From: Polyangiaceae bacterium
GTDB taxonomy: Bacteria > Myxococcota_A > Polyangia > Polyangiales > Polyangiaceae
Direction: 5' to 3'
Length of the DNA stretch: 64,000 bases
NCBI GenBank assembly: GCA_023150915.1
Contig: JAKLKA010000035.1
Location: 45,155 to 109,154 of the forward strand
In this document: positions 16,849 through 25,657 of the stretch, piece after piece
Layout of the letters: each line of letters opens with the position of its first letter
Numbering within the stretch: the stretch's first letter is position 1
Program-made: the position numbers and the translations under genes
The notes under the pieces: model-generated
What the model was told of the DNA's origin: nothing
Seen by the model: the letters and a program-made list of their open reading frames with translations, nothing else
The model's database searches: none

Positions 16849-18125
16849 CAGTAGAACACCGCCGTCTGGTTGTTGAGGGCCACGTCGGCTTGAATGGTGC
16901 GCACCCGAGCGAAGGGCGCCCCGGCGCTGGGCCCCAGGCCCACCCGGAAGAGCTGGCCGGGCAAGGGGGTGGGGGGGCTGGTGTCGCGATCCGGCTCTTG
17001 CGAGCGGACCGCCAGCCGAATGCGCACCGCGCGCACGCGCTGCGGGCCATTGCTCGGGTTGGCGACGTCGCCCACCAGATCGCCCGCGCGGGCAACGATC
17101 GCCGCGGCGTTGGTCTCGGGGAAGACTTGCAGGGTCTGATCGGTGATCGAGGGCACGGCGTTGTCGGCGTGGGTGATGCCCAGCTTGAAGTCCACGGCGT
17201 ACTCGCTGATCAACTCTTCGGTGCCAGCGATCAGGGTGCCGGCGGTGTCGACCTCGGCCCGGACCAGATCGAAGCGCGTGGTCGAGTCATAGGGGTGGCC
17301 GCCGGAGGTGTAGGCGGTGGCGTAGGCGGCGTTCGCCTGGATGTTCCGCAGGTCGTAGCGCACGAAGTTCACCACGTTGACCACCGCGCCGGTCACGTTG
17401 CCCTTCAGCCCACACAGGTTGCCCGCACCCTGCCGAAACAGCAGGGAAGGCTGGTTTTCGAGGATCACCTGCGGGCTGACGGCCGTTGCGACCCGGTTGA
17501 TGGTGCCGTACTGCACCTCGCCCGATTGATCTTGAATGCGCAAGCCGCGACCCCGGACGCTGCCGAAGATCCCCTCGAGCATGGCCTGCTTGTTGGCTGA
17601 TGCGGCATACCCCATCCGGCCCAGCGGACCGGTCAGCGACTGGAGGTGCACCACGTACTCGTTGCCCACCACCTCGACGTTCCAGATCGGGAACACCTCG
17701 GCGCCGGTGTAGCTGCCCATGATCATCAGCTCGTCGGGCGCCCGACCGTTGTCGATCATGTGCTGGGCCAGCGCGGCCGGGGACTGCCCGGGTCGAATGC
17801 GCACCGAGGCCAGGCGGCGCAGCATGTTCGGGTAGGCCGTGGGGGTGCCGCACAGGTTGGGGTCTGCAGCCACGTTGGGGCTCGACAGGAACCCGGCGCG
17901 GGCCACGTCGGCCTTGAGCCGCTCGAACCCCACCAGCGCGCCCAGTGTGGCGTCCGACACGCGCGACTCGCGGGTGTAGAAGCGCCCGCTCTGGCGCGAG
18001 ATGGCGAACACCGCCAGCGCGACGAACAGGCCGCCGGTGACGGCCACCATCAGCTCGACCAGGGTGAAGCCCCGCCGGCGCCGGCGGCGAGCGAATGCGG
18101 GTTGGAGCAAAGGTACGGAGGCCAT
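16848..18125 (-). CDS. pilW: PilW-type minor pilin (prepilin N-methylation site)
   Basis: 425 residues from the ATG at 18125. Longer in-frame sequence is the shadow of pilV. The leader of 19 residues ends RRRRRRG and is cut before Phe20; the mature protein begins FTLVELMVAVTGGLFVALAV with Glu at position 5. It is large for a minor pilin, as usual for PilW, and its periplasmic domain contains two Cys (NLCGT, NLCGL). It forms the pilus-initiating complex with PilV, PilX, FimT and PilY1. Its ATG shares a base with the pilV TGA and its stop with the pilX ATG. Confidence 0.85.
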   Translation of the reverse strand: MASVPLLQPAFARRRRRRGFTLVELMVAVTGGLFVALAVFAISRQSGRFYTRESRVSDATLGALVGFERLKADVARAGFLSSPNVAADPNLCGTPTAYPNMLRRLASVRIRPGQSPAALAQHMIDNGRAPDELMIMGSYTGAEVFPIWNVEVVGNEYVVHLQSLTGPLGRMGYAASANKQAMLEGIFGSVRGRGLRIQDQSGEVQYGTINRVATAVSPQVILENQPSLLFRQGAGNLCGLKGNVTGAVVNVVNFVRYDLRNIQANAAYATAYTSGGHPYDSTTRFDLVRAEVDTAGTLIAGTEELISEYAVDFKLGITHADNAVPSITDQTLQVFPETNAAAIVARAGDLVGDVANPSNGPQRVRAVRIRLAVRSQEPDRDTSPPTPLPGQLFRVGLGPSAGAPFARVRTIQADVALNNQTAVFY

Positions 18126-18721
18126 CACGGTGCGGTGTTCTGCTTCGCGGCCGAAGCCTGGTGGACGAAGTGGTACTTGAGCCCGGCGCCTTCGACGGCG
18201 GCGGGCGCGGTGGCCGGAGCGCAGACGGGCTGGTTGCCGATCGGCGCGCCCTGCCCGTCGCGCAGCCAGAAGACCCGCACCTCGGTGCGGATCAGGCCGT
18301 TGCCGGACGCTTCCGGGTAGAGCCACGACAGCCGGATGTGCGCGCAGAACACCGCATCGCCCGGGTTCGCGTCCGACACCGGATTGCCCAGCGCGTCGAA
18401 ACCCGCACCGAACACCCGCGCGCCGCTATATGCCGGCCTAACCCAACCCGCGCCCACCTGCTGCAGCCAGGTGGTCTGGTTCAGATCCGACGTGGTGGCC
18501 TTGGGCGACGGGTGGTTCCAGGCGGCCGCGTCGGCCGAGAGTTGCTCGAGCCAGGCCTGGGCGATGTGCGTGGCGATGGCCAGGTCGCGCGCGTGCTTGT
18601 TGGCGCCGACGGTCACCTTCTGCATCGCGATGATGCCCGAGACGCCGATGGCGAAGATGCTGATGGCCATCAGCAGCTCGACGGCGGTGTAGCCGCGGCG
18701 GCCCGTTGCCCGGACGCTCAC
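18125..18721 (-). CDS. pilV: PilV-type minor pilin
   Basis: 198 residues from the GTG at 18721, which forms a GTGA overlap with the fimT stop. The prepilin leader is short (10 residues, ending RRG), with the mature N-terminus YTAVELLMAISIFAIGVSG, Glu at +5. Tyr replaces the usual Phe at +1. The helix is followed by MQKVTVGANKHARDLAIATH, then the globular domain with two Cys (AVFCAHIRL, PVCAP). Part of the minor pilin operon 19404-12441. Confidence 0.82.
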   Translation of the reverse strand: MSVRATGRRGYTAVELLMAISIFAIGVSGIIAMQKVTVGANKHARDLAIATHIAQAWLEQLSADAAAWNHPSPKATTSDLNQTTWLQQVGAGWVRPAYSGARVFGAGFDALGNPVSDANPGDAVFCAHIRLSWLYPEASGNGLIRTEVRVFWLRDGQGAPIGNQPVCAPATAPAAVEGAGLKYHFVHQASAAKQNTAP

Positions 18722-19404
18722 AGGGTTGCCTCCACGGTGGCGGTGCCGAGCCGTGCGCTGCCGTTCGGCAGCACCAGCACCCAGCGCGCGGGGCCAACGG
18801 GGACATTGGTGCTGGTGTCGACCCGCGTCACCATCAGGCGCGGCACCGCGGTGAGCGGATTGAACTGACCGGCCACGGCGTAGCGCACGAACGCACGCCC
18901 CATGGGGGTGAAGCACACATCCATCGTGGCCACGTCGGCGCCGTTCGGGTCGCGCGCCCGGGCGCGCACGCCATCGAGCTCGGCGCGACCCTTGATCAAC
19001 ACCCCGCCAATGACCTGGCTCTGGGTCTGGTTCGGGTCCCAGTTGGTGACGGTGCAGCTCGACACCGGCAGCCGATCACAGGCGGGGTTGTTCGGATTGG
19101 TCCGCACGGCCTCGCGCACGTCGAAGCGCCCTTCGGCGTCGACCGCGCGGCTGTACCGGACCATCACCGCCGAGCCGCGGCCCATGGCTCGCAGCCGGCC
19201 GTTGCGATAGAGGTTCGACACCTCTTTGGCGACGAACTGGGCGCGCCGCGAGCGCATCTGACCGCTGATGGTCGGGATGGCCAGCACCGCCAGGGCCCCG
19301 ATGATGATCACCACCACCATCAGCTCGATCAGCGTGAAGCCCCGCTCCGCGCCCCGGGGGGGGACAGCCAGCTGCCGGGCTCGATTGGGTACGCGCACCA
19401 CCAC
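18718..19404 (-). CDS. fimT: FimT/GspH-type pseudopilin
   Basis: About 228 residues. The prepilin site is ERG|FTLIELMVVVIIIGALAV with Glu at +5, followed by IPTISGQMRSRRAQFVAKEV, a GspH/FimT signature. The globular part contains CDRLPVSSCTVTNWD, a candidate disulfide loop. The start is uncertain: a run of three GTG codons at 19404-19398 gives a leader of about 20 residues and is preferred, but a long in-frame extension to an ATG at 19554 exists. First gene of the pil operon. It is divergent from the lipoprotein at 19590 with a 185-bp shared upstream region in which I see no convincing minus-strand promoter. Confidence 0.8.
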   Translation of the reverse strand: MVVRVPNRARQLAVPPRGAERGFTLIELMVVVIIIGALAVLAIPTISGQMRSRRAQFVAKEVSNLYRNGRLRAMGRGSAVMVRYSRAVDAEGRFDVREAVRTNPNNPACDRLPVSSCTVTNWDPNQTQSQVIGGVLIKGRAELDGVRARARDPNGADVATMDVCFTPMGRAFVRYAVAGQFNPLTAVPRLMVTRVDTSTNVPVGPARWVLVLPNGSARLGTATVEATL

Positions 19405-19554
19405 GGGGGCCAGTGGAGCAAGCCTTGTGCCGAGGCGTGCGGGCAGACCCCCCCGGATTTCCAGGTGATTCGAGGTGGGTGGCGCCGCCCGGGCAGTAAG
19501 GATTGCAGCGCTATGCAATCGTTTCAGGGCGCGGGGGCCGGGCCGGCCGAACAA

Positions 19555-19583
19555 TTGCTTGTGCGGCCGCCTCGATCTAAGTC
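19555..19583 (+). promoter_or_regulatory. putative leaderless promoter of the 19590 lipoprotein
   Basis: TTGCTT (19555-19560), 17-bp spacer, TAAGTC (19578-19583), then 6 nt to the ATG at 19590. The -10-like hexamer closely resembles the TAAGTT before the TetR gene. No Shine-Dalgarno follows. Confidence 0.45.
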
Positions 19584-19589
19584 CGCCCC

Positions 19590-20684
19590 ATGCTCGCCCG
19601 TCACCCCTGGCTGCTGGCCTTGGTCCTGCTCCCTGGCTGCGACAAGAAGCCGCCCCCCGAGGCCGACAAGGGCTCCGCGCCGCCCCCCATCGAGAGCAGC
19701 AAGCCCGGCACCTGCGCGGGCGGTGGCGGCACGGTCAGCGACAAGCTCTCGGCGCCGATGTTCGCCCGCACGGCCGGCGACTACTGCGTGGACCCAAACG
19801 GGGAGACACGCGCCTACGGCGAGAACGCCCCCGCCAACGTCGACAAGGTCTGTACCGAGCTGTTCGACGGCGAGTGCGAGGTCTACAAGAGCTTCGGGCT
19901 CCGGCGGGTCGTCACGCTGCGCTACGTCGACGGCAAGGGCTCGCCCGGCGCGGTGAGCGTCAACCTGTCGCACTTCGCGAGCAAGGAAGGCGCCTATGCC
20001 TTCTTCACCAAGCGTGTGGTCGCCGATTCCGATCCGGTCGAGAGCGCTCCGGCCAAGCTCGAGGCGGGCGGCGCCGGGGCTGCCGGAACCGGGATCGCCT
20101 ACGTGTGGCGCGGCGAGCACGTGGTCGAGCTGTCGTACACCAACGAGGTCGAGTCCCCCGACCAGTTGAAGGCGAGCGCGCAGAAGGCCATCCCGCCCAT
20201 CGCCAAGGCGATCGGCGACAAGATCACCGGCGACAAGGAACCGCCCCGCGCGGCGCTGGCGCTCCCGTCTGCCGGCCTGATCGCGATGGGGGTGTCGTTC
20301 ACCACGGGTGACGTGCTCGGGATCTCGGGGGTGGGGCCGGGCGCCGTCGGTTTCTACAAGGAGGGCGCGAAGCGCTGGCGCACGCTCTCGCTGGCGCGCG
20401 CCGACGAGGCCGGGGCCAAGGACGTGCTCGCCACCCTGAAGAAGGTCGACGGGGCCAAGGCGCTCAAGGGCGCCACGTTCGAGGGGCTGTCGTTTCAGCG
20501 TCGCGACGACGATTCGAGTCCGAAAATCGGCTGGATGGTCTGCCGCAAGGGCGCGCAGGTGTTCGGCGTCGGCGACGAGGAGCACGTGCTGACCGGCGCC
20601 ATGGCCGCCGCCGACGCCCAGAAGGTCAGCCTGAGCGAGGCCGAGAAAAACGAACGCCTGAAGGCGCTGTGCGAGGGCAAGTAG
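19590..20684 (+). CDS. DUF6599-like lipoprotein
   Basis: 364 residues. Signal with lipobox LLPGC (Cys17), then a Lys/Pro/Glu-rich spacer and a two-part body. Features include GDYCVDPNGETRAYGENAPA, a strand-rich RRVVTLRYVDGKGSPGAVSV, SKEGAYAFFTKRVVAD and IAYVWRGEHVVELSYTNE. The tandem alpha/beta halves and the 'AYAFF' segment resemble DUF6599 proteins; this is from memory and tentative. Periplasmic or surface location is likely. Function unknown. The promoter-like pair at 19555-19583 puts transcription start at the ATG. It is followed after 33 bp by the acyl-CoA dehydrogenase gene. Confidence 0.6.
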   Translation: MLARHPWLLALVLLPGCDKKPPPEADKGSAPPPIESSKPGTCAGGGGTVSDKLSAPMFARTAGDYCVDPNGETRAYGENAPANVDKVCTELFDGECEVYKSFGLRRVVTLRYVDGKGSPGAVSVNLSHFASKEGAYAFFTKRVVADSDPVESAPAKLEAGGAGAAGTGIAYVWRGEHVVELSYTNEVESPDQLKASAQKAIPPIAKAIGDKITGDKEPPRAALALPSAGLIAMGVSFTTGDVLGISGVGPGAVGFYKEGAKRWRTLSLARADEAGAKDVLATLKKVDGAKALKGATFEGLSFQRRDDDSSPKIGWMVCRKGAQVFGVGDEEHVLTGAMAAADAQKVSLSEAEKNERLKALCEGK

Positions 20685-20717
20685 AGACGCACCCCGACTC
20701 GTGGTAGCAAGCCCGGC

Positions 20718-21860
20718 GTGGACTTCGAGCTATCCGAGCAGCACCGGTTGTTGCGCGCCAGCGTGCGCGAGTTCTGCGAGCGCGAAGTGCGCCCGCACGC
20801 CAAGGCGTGGGACGAGGCCGAGCGCTTCCCCCACGAGATCGTGCCCAAGCTGGCCGAGCTCGGGCTGCTCGGCATCCGTATCCCCGAAGAGTACGGCGGT
20901 GCGGCGATGGACACGCTCTCGTATGCCCTCTGCGTGGAAGAGTGCGCGCGGGTCGACGGCTCGCTGGCGTTGACGGTGGCCAGCCACAACGGGCTCGGCA
21001 CCAGCCACATTCTGAGCTTCGGCAACGACGAGCAGAAGCGGAAGTACTTGCCGAAAGCGGCGACCGGCGAGTGGCTGGCCGCGTGGGCGCTCACCGAGCC
21101 CGGTTCGGGCTCGGACAGCGCCGGCATGCAGACCACCGCGGTGCGCGACGGCGACCACTGGGTGATCAACGGCACCAAGATGTTCATCACCCAGGGCTCG
21201 GTGGGTGGCTTCTGCGTGGTGCTGGCGCGCACCAACAAGCAGGTTCCGCCGCAGCGCGGGATCACGGCCTTCGTGGTCGACCGGGGAACGCCCGGGTTTT
21301 CTGCCAGCAAACACCTCGAGAAGTACGGCTGCCGATCGAGCGACACCGTCGAGCTGACCTTCGAGAACGTGCGCGTGCCCGATTCGCACCGCATCGGCGG
21401 CGTGGATCAAGGTTTCTACGACACGATGAAGATCCTCGACCGCGGTCGGATCAGCATCGGGGCCATGGCGCTGGGCCTGGGGCGCGGGGCGCTGGCCGCC
21501 GCCGTGGCCTACGCCAAGGATCGGCGCGCGTTCGGCAAGGCGATCGCCGAGTTCCAGGCCATCCAGTGGAAGCTGGCCGATGCCCAGACCGAGCTCGACG
21601 CCGCCGAGCTGCTCATCTACCGCGCCGCCTGGCTCTGCGACCTGGGCCGCCCGTACGGGCCCGAGGCGGCGATGGGCAAGCTGTTCGCCAGCGAGGCCGC
21701 GACCCGCGCCTGCAACGAGGCGCTGCAGATCCACGGGGGCTACGGCTACACGCGCGAGTTCGACGTGGAGCGCCACCTGCGCGACGTGAAGCTGTGCGAG
21801 ATCGGCGAGGGCACCAGCGAGGTGCAGCGCATGGTGATCGCCAAGAACATGCTGCGCTGA
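20718..21860 (+). CDS. acyl-CoA dehydrogenase
   Basis: 380 residues, GTG start. A standard short/medium-chain acyl-CoA dehydrogenase: N-terminal helices LSEQHRLLRASVREFCEREV, FAD-binding WALTEPGSGSDSAGMQTTAV and WVINGTKMFITQGS, and the C-terminal QIHGGYGYTREFDVERHLRD. The catalytic base is the first Glu of IGEGTSEVQR (about residue 364). It oxidises an acyl-CoA to the trans-2-enoyl-CoA, passing electrons to ETF. Chain length cannot be read from sequence. The convergent MaoC-type hydratase at 23259-24098 could act on the product. A TAGCAA box ends 7 nt before the GTG. Confidence 0.92.
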   Translation: MDFELSEQHRLLRASVREFCEREVRPHAKAWDEAERFPHEIVPKLAELGLLGIRIPEEYGGAAMDTLSYALCVEECARVDGSLALTVASHNGLGTSHILSFGNDEQKRKYLPKAATGEWLAAWALTEPGSGSDSAGMQTTAVRDGDHWVINGTKMFITQGSVGGFCVVLARTNKQVPPQRGITAFVVDRGTPGFSASKHLEKYGCRSSDTVELTFENVRVPDSHRIGGVDQGFYDTMKILDRGRISIGAMALGLGRGALAAAVAYAKDRRAFGKAIAEFQAIQWKLADAQTELDAAELLIYRAAWLCDLGRPYGPEAAMGKLFASEAATRACNEALQIHGGYGYTREFDVERHLRDVKLCEIGEGTSEVQRMVIAKNMLR

Positions 21861-21895
21861 CCCACGGGCGGCGATGCCCCGGCGCCGCGCCGCGC

Positions 21896-22428
21896 TCACT
21901 CGGTGCGCTGGATCACGTGGAAGCCGAACGGGCTCTCGATCACGTCCGAGATCTGGCCCGGCTCGAGGGAGAAGGCGGCGTTCTCGAACTCTTTGACCAT
22001 CACGCCCCGCGGGAAGCGCCCCAGGCTGCCGCCCCGCGCCTTGGCGCCGGGCTCGTCGGAGTACTCGACCACCAGTTTGGCGAAGTCCTCGCCGGCGCGC
22101 GCGCGCTTCAGCGCCTCGTCGGCGCGCTTCCTCGCTTCTTCTTTGCTGCGGGTGATGGTGTCGGGTGCCCGCATGCCCGTGCGGTGCATGACCAAGATGT
22201 GCCGTGCACCGATGGTCTCGGGGCGCGCCGCCGTGGTGCCCGAGCCCTCTTCGCCCTCGCCGCCTTGGATGGGCGTGGCCGGCGGCTCGCCCAGCGGTGG
22301 CCAGATCGGCGCGACAGCGCCGCGTGGCGGCTCGCTGGGCGCCTCGTGCGTGGTGAGGACGCAGCCGCCGAGCAGGGGGCCGAGCGCGAGCCCGACCCCA
22401 CCGGCGAGAGCGAAGAGCTTCCGCACCG

Positions 22429-22432
<4 letters not shown>
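21896..22432 (-). CDS. parvulin-type peptidyl-prolyl isomerase lipoprotein
   Basis: 178 residues from the GTG at 22432, which overlaps the stop of the upstream parvulin gene (GTGA). Lipobox LLGGC (Cys24), then a Pro/Gly/Glu-rich linker and a C-terminal rotamase domain (about 70-178): IGARHILVMHRTG at the start and GFHVIQRTE at the end, with SDEPGAKARGGSLGRFPRGV and FSLEPGQISDVIESPFGFHV. Parvulins catalyse cis-trans isomerisation of X-Pro bonds. Here it would chaperone envelope proteins from the membrane surface. Paralogous to the poly-Asp parvulin next to it, so a tandem duplication is likely. Confidence 0.8.
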
Positions 22433-23253
<821 letters not shown>

Positions 23254-23258
23254 GGTGC

Positions 23259-24098
23259 TCAGCCGATCTCCGCCCAGGCGTTCGAGATCACCGCTTCGTC
23301 GCGGCCACCCGCGTAGACCGTGATCGCGAGCTTGTTTCCCTCGAGGGCGACCGCCTCGGTGCGGATCGCCTCGCCCGGCCACACGGGCTTGCGGAACTGG
23401 ACCGTGAAGCGCTTCAGCTTGTTGGCGTCCCCACCGCAGGCGTTCTTGACGATCGCGCGGCAGGCGTGCCCGTAGGTGCAGAGGCCGTGCAAGATGGGGC
23501 CCTGGGGGAAGCCGACCATCGCGGCGAAGTCCGGGTCGGCGTGCAGCGGGTTCAGATCGCCCGAGAGGCGGTAGAGCAGCGCTTGCTCCGGGCTCGTGGC
23601 CTCTTCGAACACCCAGGTCCGTGGCGCCTCTTTCGGGGCGCTGGGCACGTCCTCGCGGGGCGGCGGAGCGCCGCCGAAGCCGCCGGCGCCGCGGTAGAGG
23701 ATCGACCACTCGGTGTCGAAGCACGGCTCGCCGTTGGCCTCGGTCGTGGTCTTCACGATCACGTTGGCCATCTTCTTCATGTCGTAGATGCCAGTGATGG
23801 TCGCGACGGTCTTCATCGTGCCTTCCGAGGGGATGGGCCGATGCATGCTCACCGTTTGCCCCCCGTGGACCACCATCGCCAGGTTCCCCTGGGTCTTGAC
23901 CAACGCATCGCCGAGCGCGGCGTAGGCCGGCACGACCGCGAACGTCGGGTAGACCTTCGGTCCCTTCGCCTCGTACAGGTACTCGAGCTCGTCGCGCTTC
24001 GCGCCGATGCCCAGCGCGTAGAGTGCGACAGTCTTCCAGTCGTACTTGAACTCGTAGGCGGGCGTCGTGTAGCCCACCGTGTTCGTGTCGAGACTCAT
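23259..24098 (-). CDS. MaoC-family (R)-enoyl-CoA hydratase 2
   Basis: 279 residues. A double hotdog like the hydratase-2 part of peroxisomal multifunctional enzyme: opening VGYTTPAYEFKYDWKTVALY, YALGIGA, YPTFAVVPAYAALGDA in the first hotdog, and catalytic GDLNPLHADPDFAAMVGFPQ (Asp181, Asn183, His186) then GPILHGLCTYGHACRAIV in the second. It adds water to trans-2-enoyl-CoA to give (R)-3-hydroxyacyl-CoA, in fatty-acid breakdown or polymer/polyketide supply. A clear ribosome site (GGAGAGG) precedes the ATG at 24098. It leads an operon with two parvulin genes that have no obvious metabolic tie to it. Confidence 0.88.
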   Translation of the reverse strand: MSLDTNTVGYTTPAYEFKYDWKTVALYALGIGAKRDELEYLYEAKGPKVYPTFAVVPAYAALGDALVKTQGNLAMVVHGGQTVSMHRPIPSEGTMKTVATITGIYDMKKMANVIVKTTTEANGEPCFDTEWSILYRGAGGFGGAPPPREDVPSAPKEAPRTWVFEEATSPEQALLYRLSGDLNPLHADPDFAAMVGFPQGPILHGLCTYGHACRAIVKNACGGDANKLKRFTVQFRKPVWPGEAIRTEAVALEGNKLAITVYAGGRDEAVISNAWAEIG

Positions 24099-24218
24099 CC
24101 GACCTCTCCTTTTGGCCTCAAGGCCGCGAAGCGTTACCGGCCCGCCCGCCTCGCGTCAACGACAGGTTGCGGCGGAATTGGGTTGCCAAGCCCGTGGGGC
24201 GGGGCGAAAGCTCGGCCC

Positions 24219-24953
24219 GTGCCCGGCCTGGTGGCAGAGGTGGCGGACGTGCTCGCGCGGGGCGGGGTCGACTTGTCGCGGCTGGGGATGGCGTGGGCGC
24301 GTGTCGCGCCGAGCGTGGCGCTGGTGCCAGCTTTCGGGTTGCGTGCCTTCCCGGCTCCGGCCCGGGTGACCCTGGGCCTGGCGCTGGCGCTGGTCGTGGC
24401 ACCCGGGCTGCCCGGGCTCGGCGCGAGCTCGCTGGTGTGGCCTGTGGCGCTGGTGGTCGAGGCGGCCCGCGGCGTGCCGATCGCGATCGCCGCCTCGGCG
24501 GCGCTGTGGGCCGCGACCATGGCGGGCGGGCTGATCGACGATCTGCGCGGCGCCCGCGAGACCAGCTCGCTGCCCAACGTCGAGAGCGGCGCGACGCCGC
24601 TGGGCGCGCTCTTGGCGATGGTGGCGGCCGTGATGTTCCTCGAGTCGGGGGGGCCGGCGCGCGTGCTGGCCGCGCTGGGGCGCCCCGATCTCGGCTTCTC
24701 GCAGCCGCTCTTGGGGGCTCTGGGGAACGTGATCGGTGGCGTGGAGCTGGCACTCGCGGTGGCCACACCGCTGATCGTCGCGTCGATGGTGGTCGAGACC
24801 GCGAGCTCGCTGGTCGCCCGGGCCGCGAGCCCGGCGTACATCCAACCGTTGCTCGCGCCGCTGCGCTCGCTGGCGCTCTTGGCCGTCGCCGCGCTGGTGC
24901 TCGAGCGCATGTTCGAGCTCTTTGCGCTGATGATTCAGAGCGGGACGCGATAG
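24219..24953 (+). CDS. sctT: SctT/FliR-family type III export-gate protein (orphan)
   Basis: About 244 residues with six or so hydrophobic helices. The family pattern is clear: ARVAPSVALVPAFGLRAFPA at 28-46, AGGLIDDLRGARETSS at 102-117 (compare G-x-I-D-x-x-R-G-A in YscT/EscT), SGATPLGALLAMVAAVMFLE at 123-142 with SGG following, and PLIVASMVVETASSLVARAA with SPAYIQP near the end. SctT/FliR forms the export gate with SctR and SctS in the inner membrane of injectisomes and flagella. No other type III gene is in the window. The start is uncertain (GTG at 24219 chosen; GTGs at 24231 and 24240 are alternatives). Its 3' end overlaps the convergent barrel gene by 19 nt. Confidence 0.75.
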   Translation: MPGLVAEVADVLARGGVDLSRLGMAWARVAPSVALVPAFGLRAFPAPARVTLGLALALVVAPGLPGLGASSLVWPVALVVEAARGVPIAIAASAALWAATMAGGLIDDLRGARETSSLPNVESGATPLGALLAMVAAVMFLESGGPARVLAALGRPDLGFSQPLLGALGNVIGGVELALAVATPLIVASMVVETASSLVARAASPAYIQPLLAPLRSLALLAVAALVLERMFELFALMIQSGTR

Positions 24954-25657
24954 GCCACGTCGATCCCGAAGCTCACCAGGTTCACCTGGCCCCGCAGCGA
25001 CGCCTCGTCACCGAACGGCGAGCGGGTGGGCTTCTCGGGCAGAAACCAGCTGCCATAGCGCAGCGCGCCGCCCAGCGACCAGCTGGGCGAGAACAGATAG
25101 GCCGCGCCCACGGCGACCCCGACGGTGTAGCCCTCGGTTCGGATCGTCACGCCACGCGGGCCGACCAGCGCCTTGTCCGATTGCCCCGCCGTGGATTCGA
25201 AGCGATCGCTGACCACCACCAGACCGCTCGATAGACCCACCCAGCCCTCGACGGTGGGCAGGGTGAGCGCGTAGTAGCGCGCGGTGCCTTCGAAGGTGAA
25301 ATAGCGGCGGGCGTGATCCCGCGCGACACCTGGGGGATCTTCGCGGGGGGCGTCGGTGGTGGGGGTGAGGCCCAGCAACAGCCCGGCGCCGGCGGCGAAC
25401 GAACGCGTGGCGCGGAACAGCTGCCACACCTCGAGACCCAGGCTCGAGTCGCCCTTGCTGCAGCCGGCGATGCTGGGTTCGACGCACACCTCGGCGCCGG
25501 GCAAGACCAGCCAGCCGAGCCCGAGCTCGGCCATGCCCGTCAAGCGATCGGGCGCGACCGCGCCGGCGGGGTGCGGTTGCCCGCCCTCGTGCCCGTGGGC
25601 CGTGCTCGCCGAAAGCGCCGCCACCAGGGCCGCGACGGTGCAGAGCGCGGGTCTCAC
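24935..25657 (-). CDS. probable outer-membrane beta-barrel protein
   Basis: 240 residues. GTG start at 25657 overlapping the kinase stop (GTGA). Signal peptide about 1-22 (ALVAALSASTAHG). The mature N-terminus is His-rich (HEGGQPHPAG). The rest is strand-turn-strand with Gly and aromatic residues: MAELGLGWLVLPGA, FAAGAGLLLGLTP, VGVAVGAAYLFSPSWSLGGA, ending NLVSFGIDVAYRVPL. Two Cys (VCVEPSIAGC) could form a loop disulfide. Function unknown. It is coupled to the upstream kinase, so kinase signalling might concern the envelope. The 3' end overlaps sctT by 19 nt on the opposite strand. Confidence 0.65.
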   Translation of the reverse strand: MRPALCTVAALVAALSASTAHGHEGGQPHPAGAVAPDRLTGMAELGLGWLVLPGAEVCVEPSIAGCSKGDSSLGLEVWQLFRATRSFAAGAGLLLGLTPTTDAPREDPPGVARDHARRYFTFEGTARYYALTLPTVEGWVGLSSGLVVVSDRFESTAGQSDKALVGPRGVTIRTEGYTVGVAVGAAYLFSPSWSLGGALRYGSWFLPEKPTRSPFGDEASLRGQVNLVSFGIDVAYRVPL

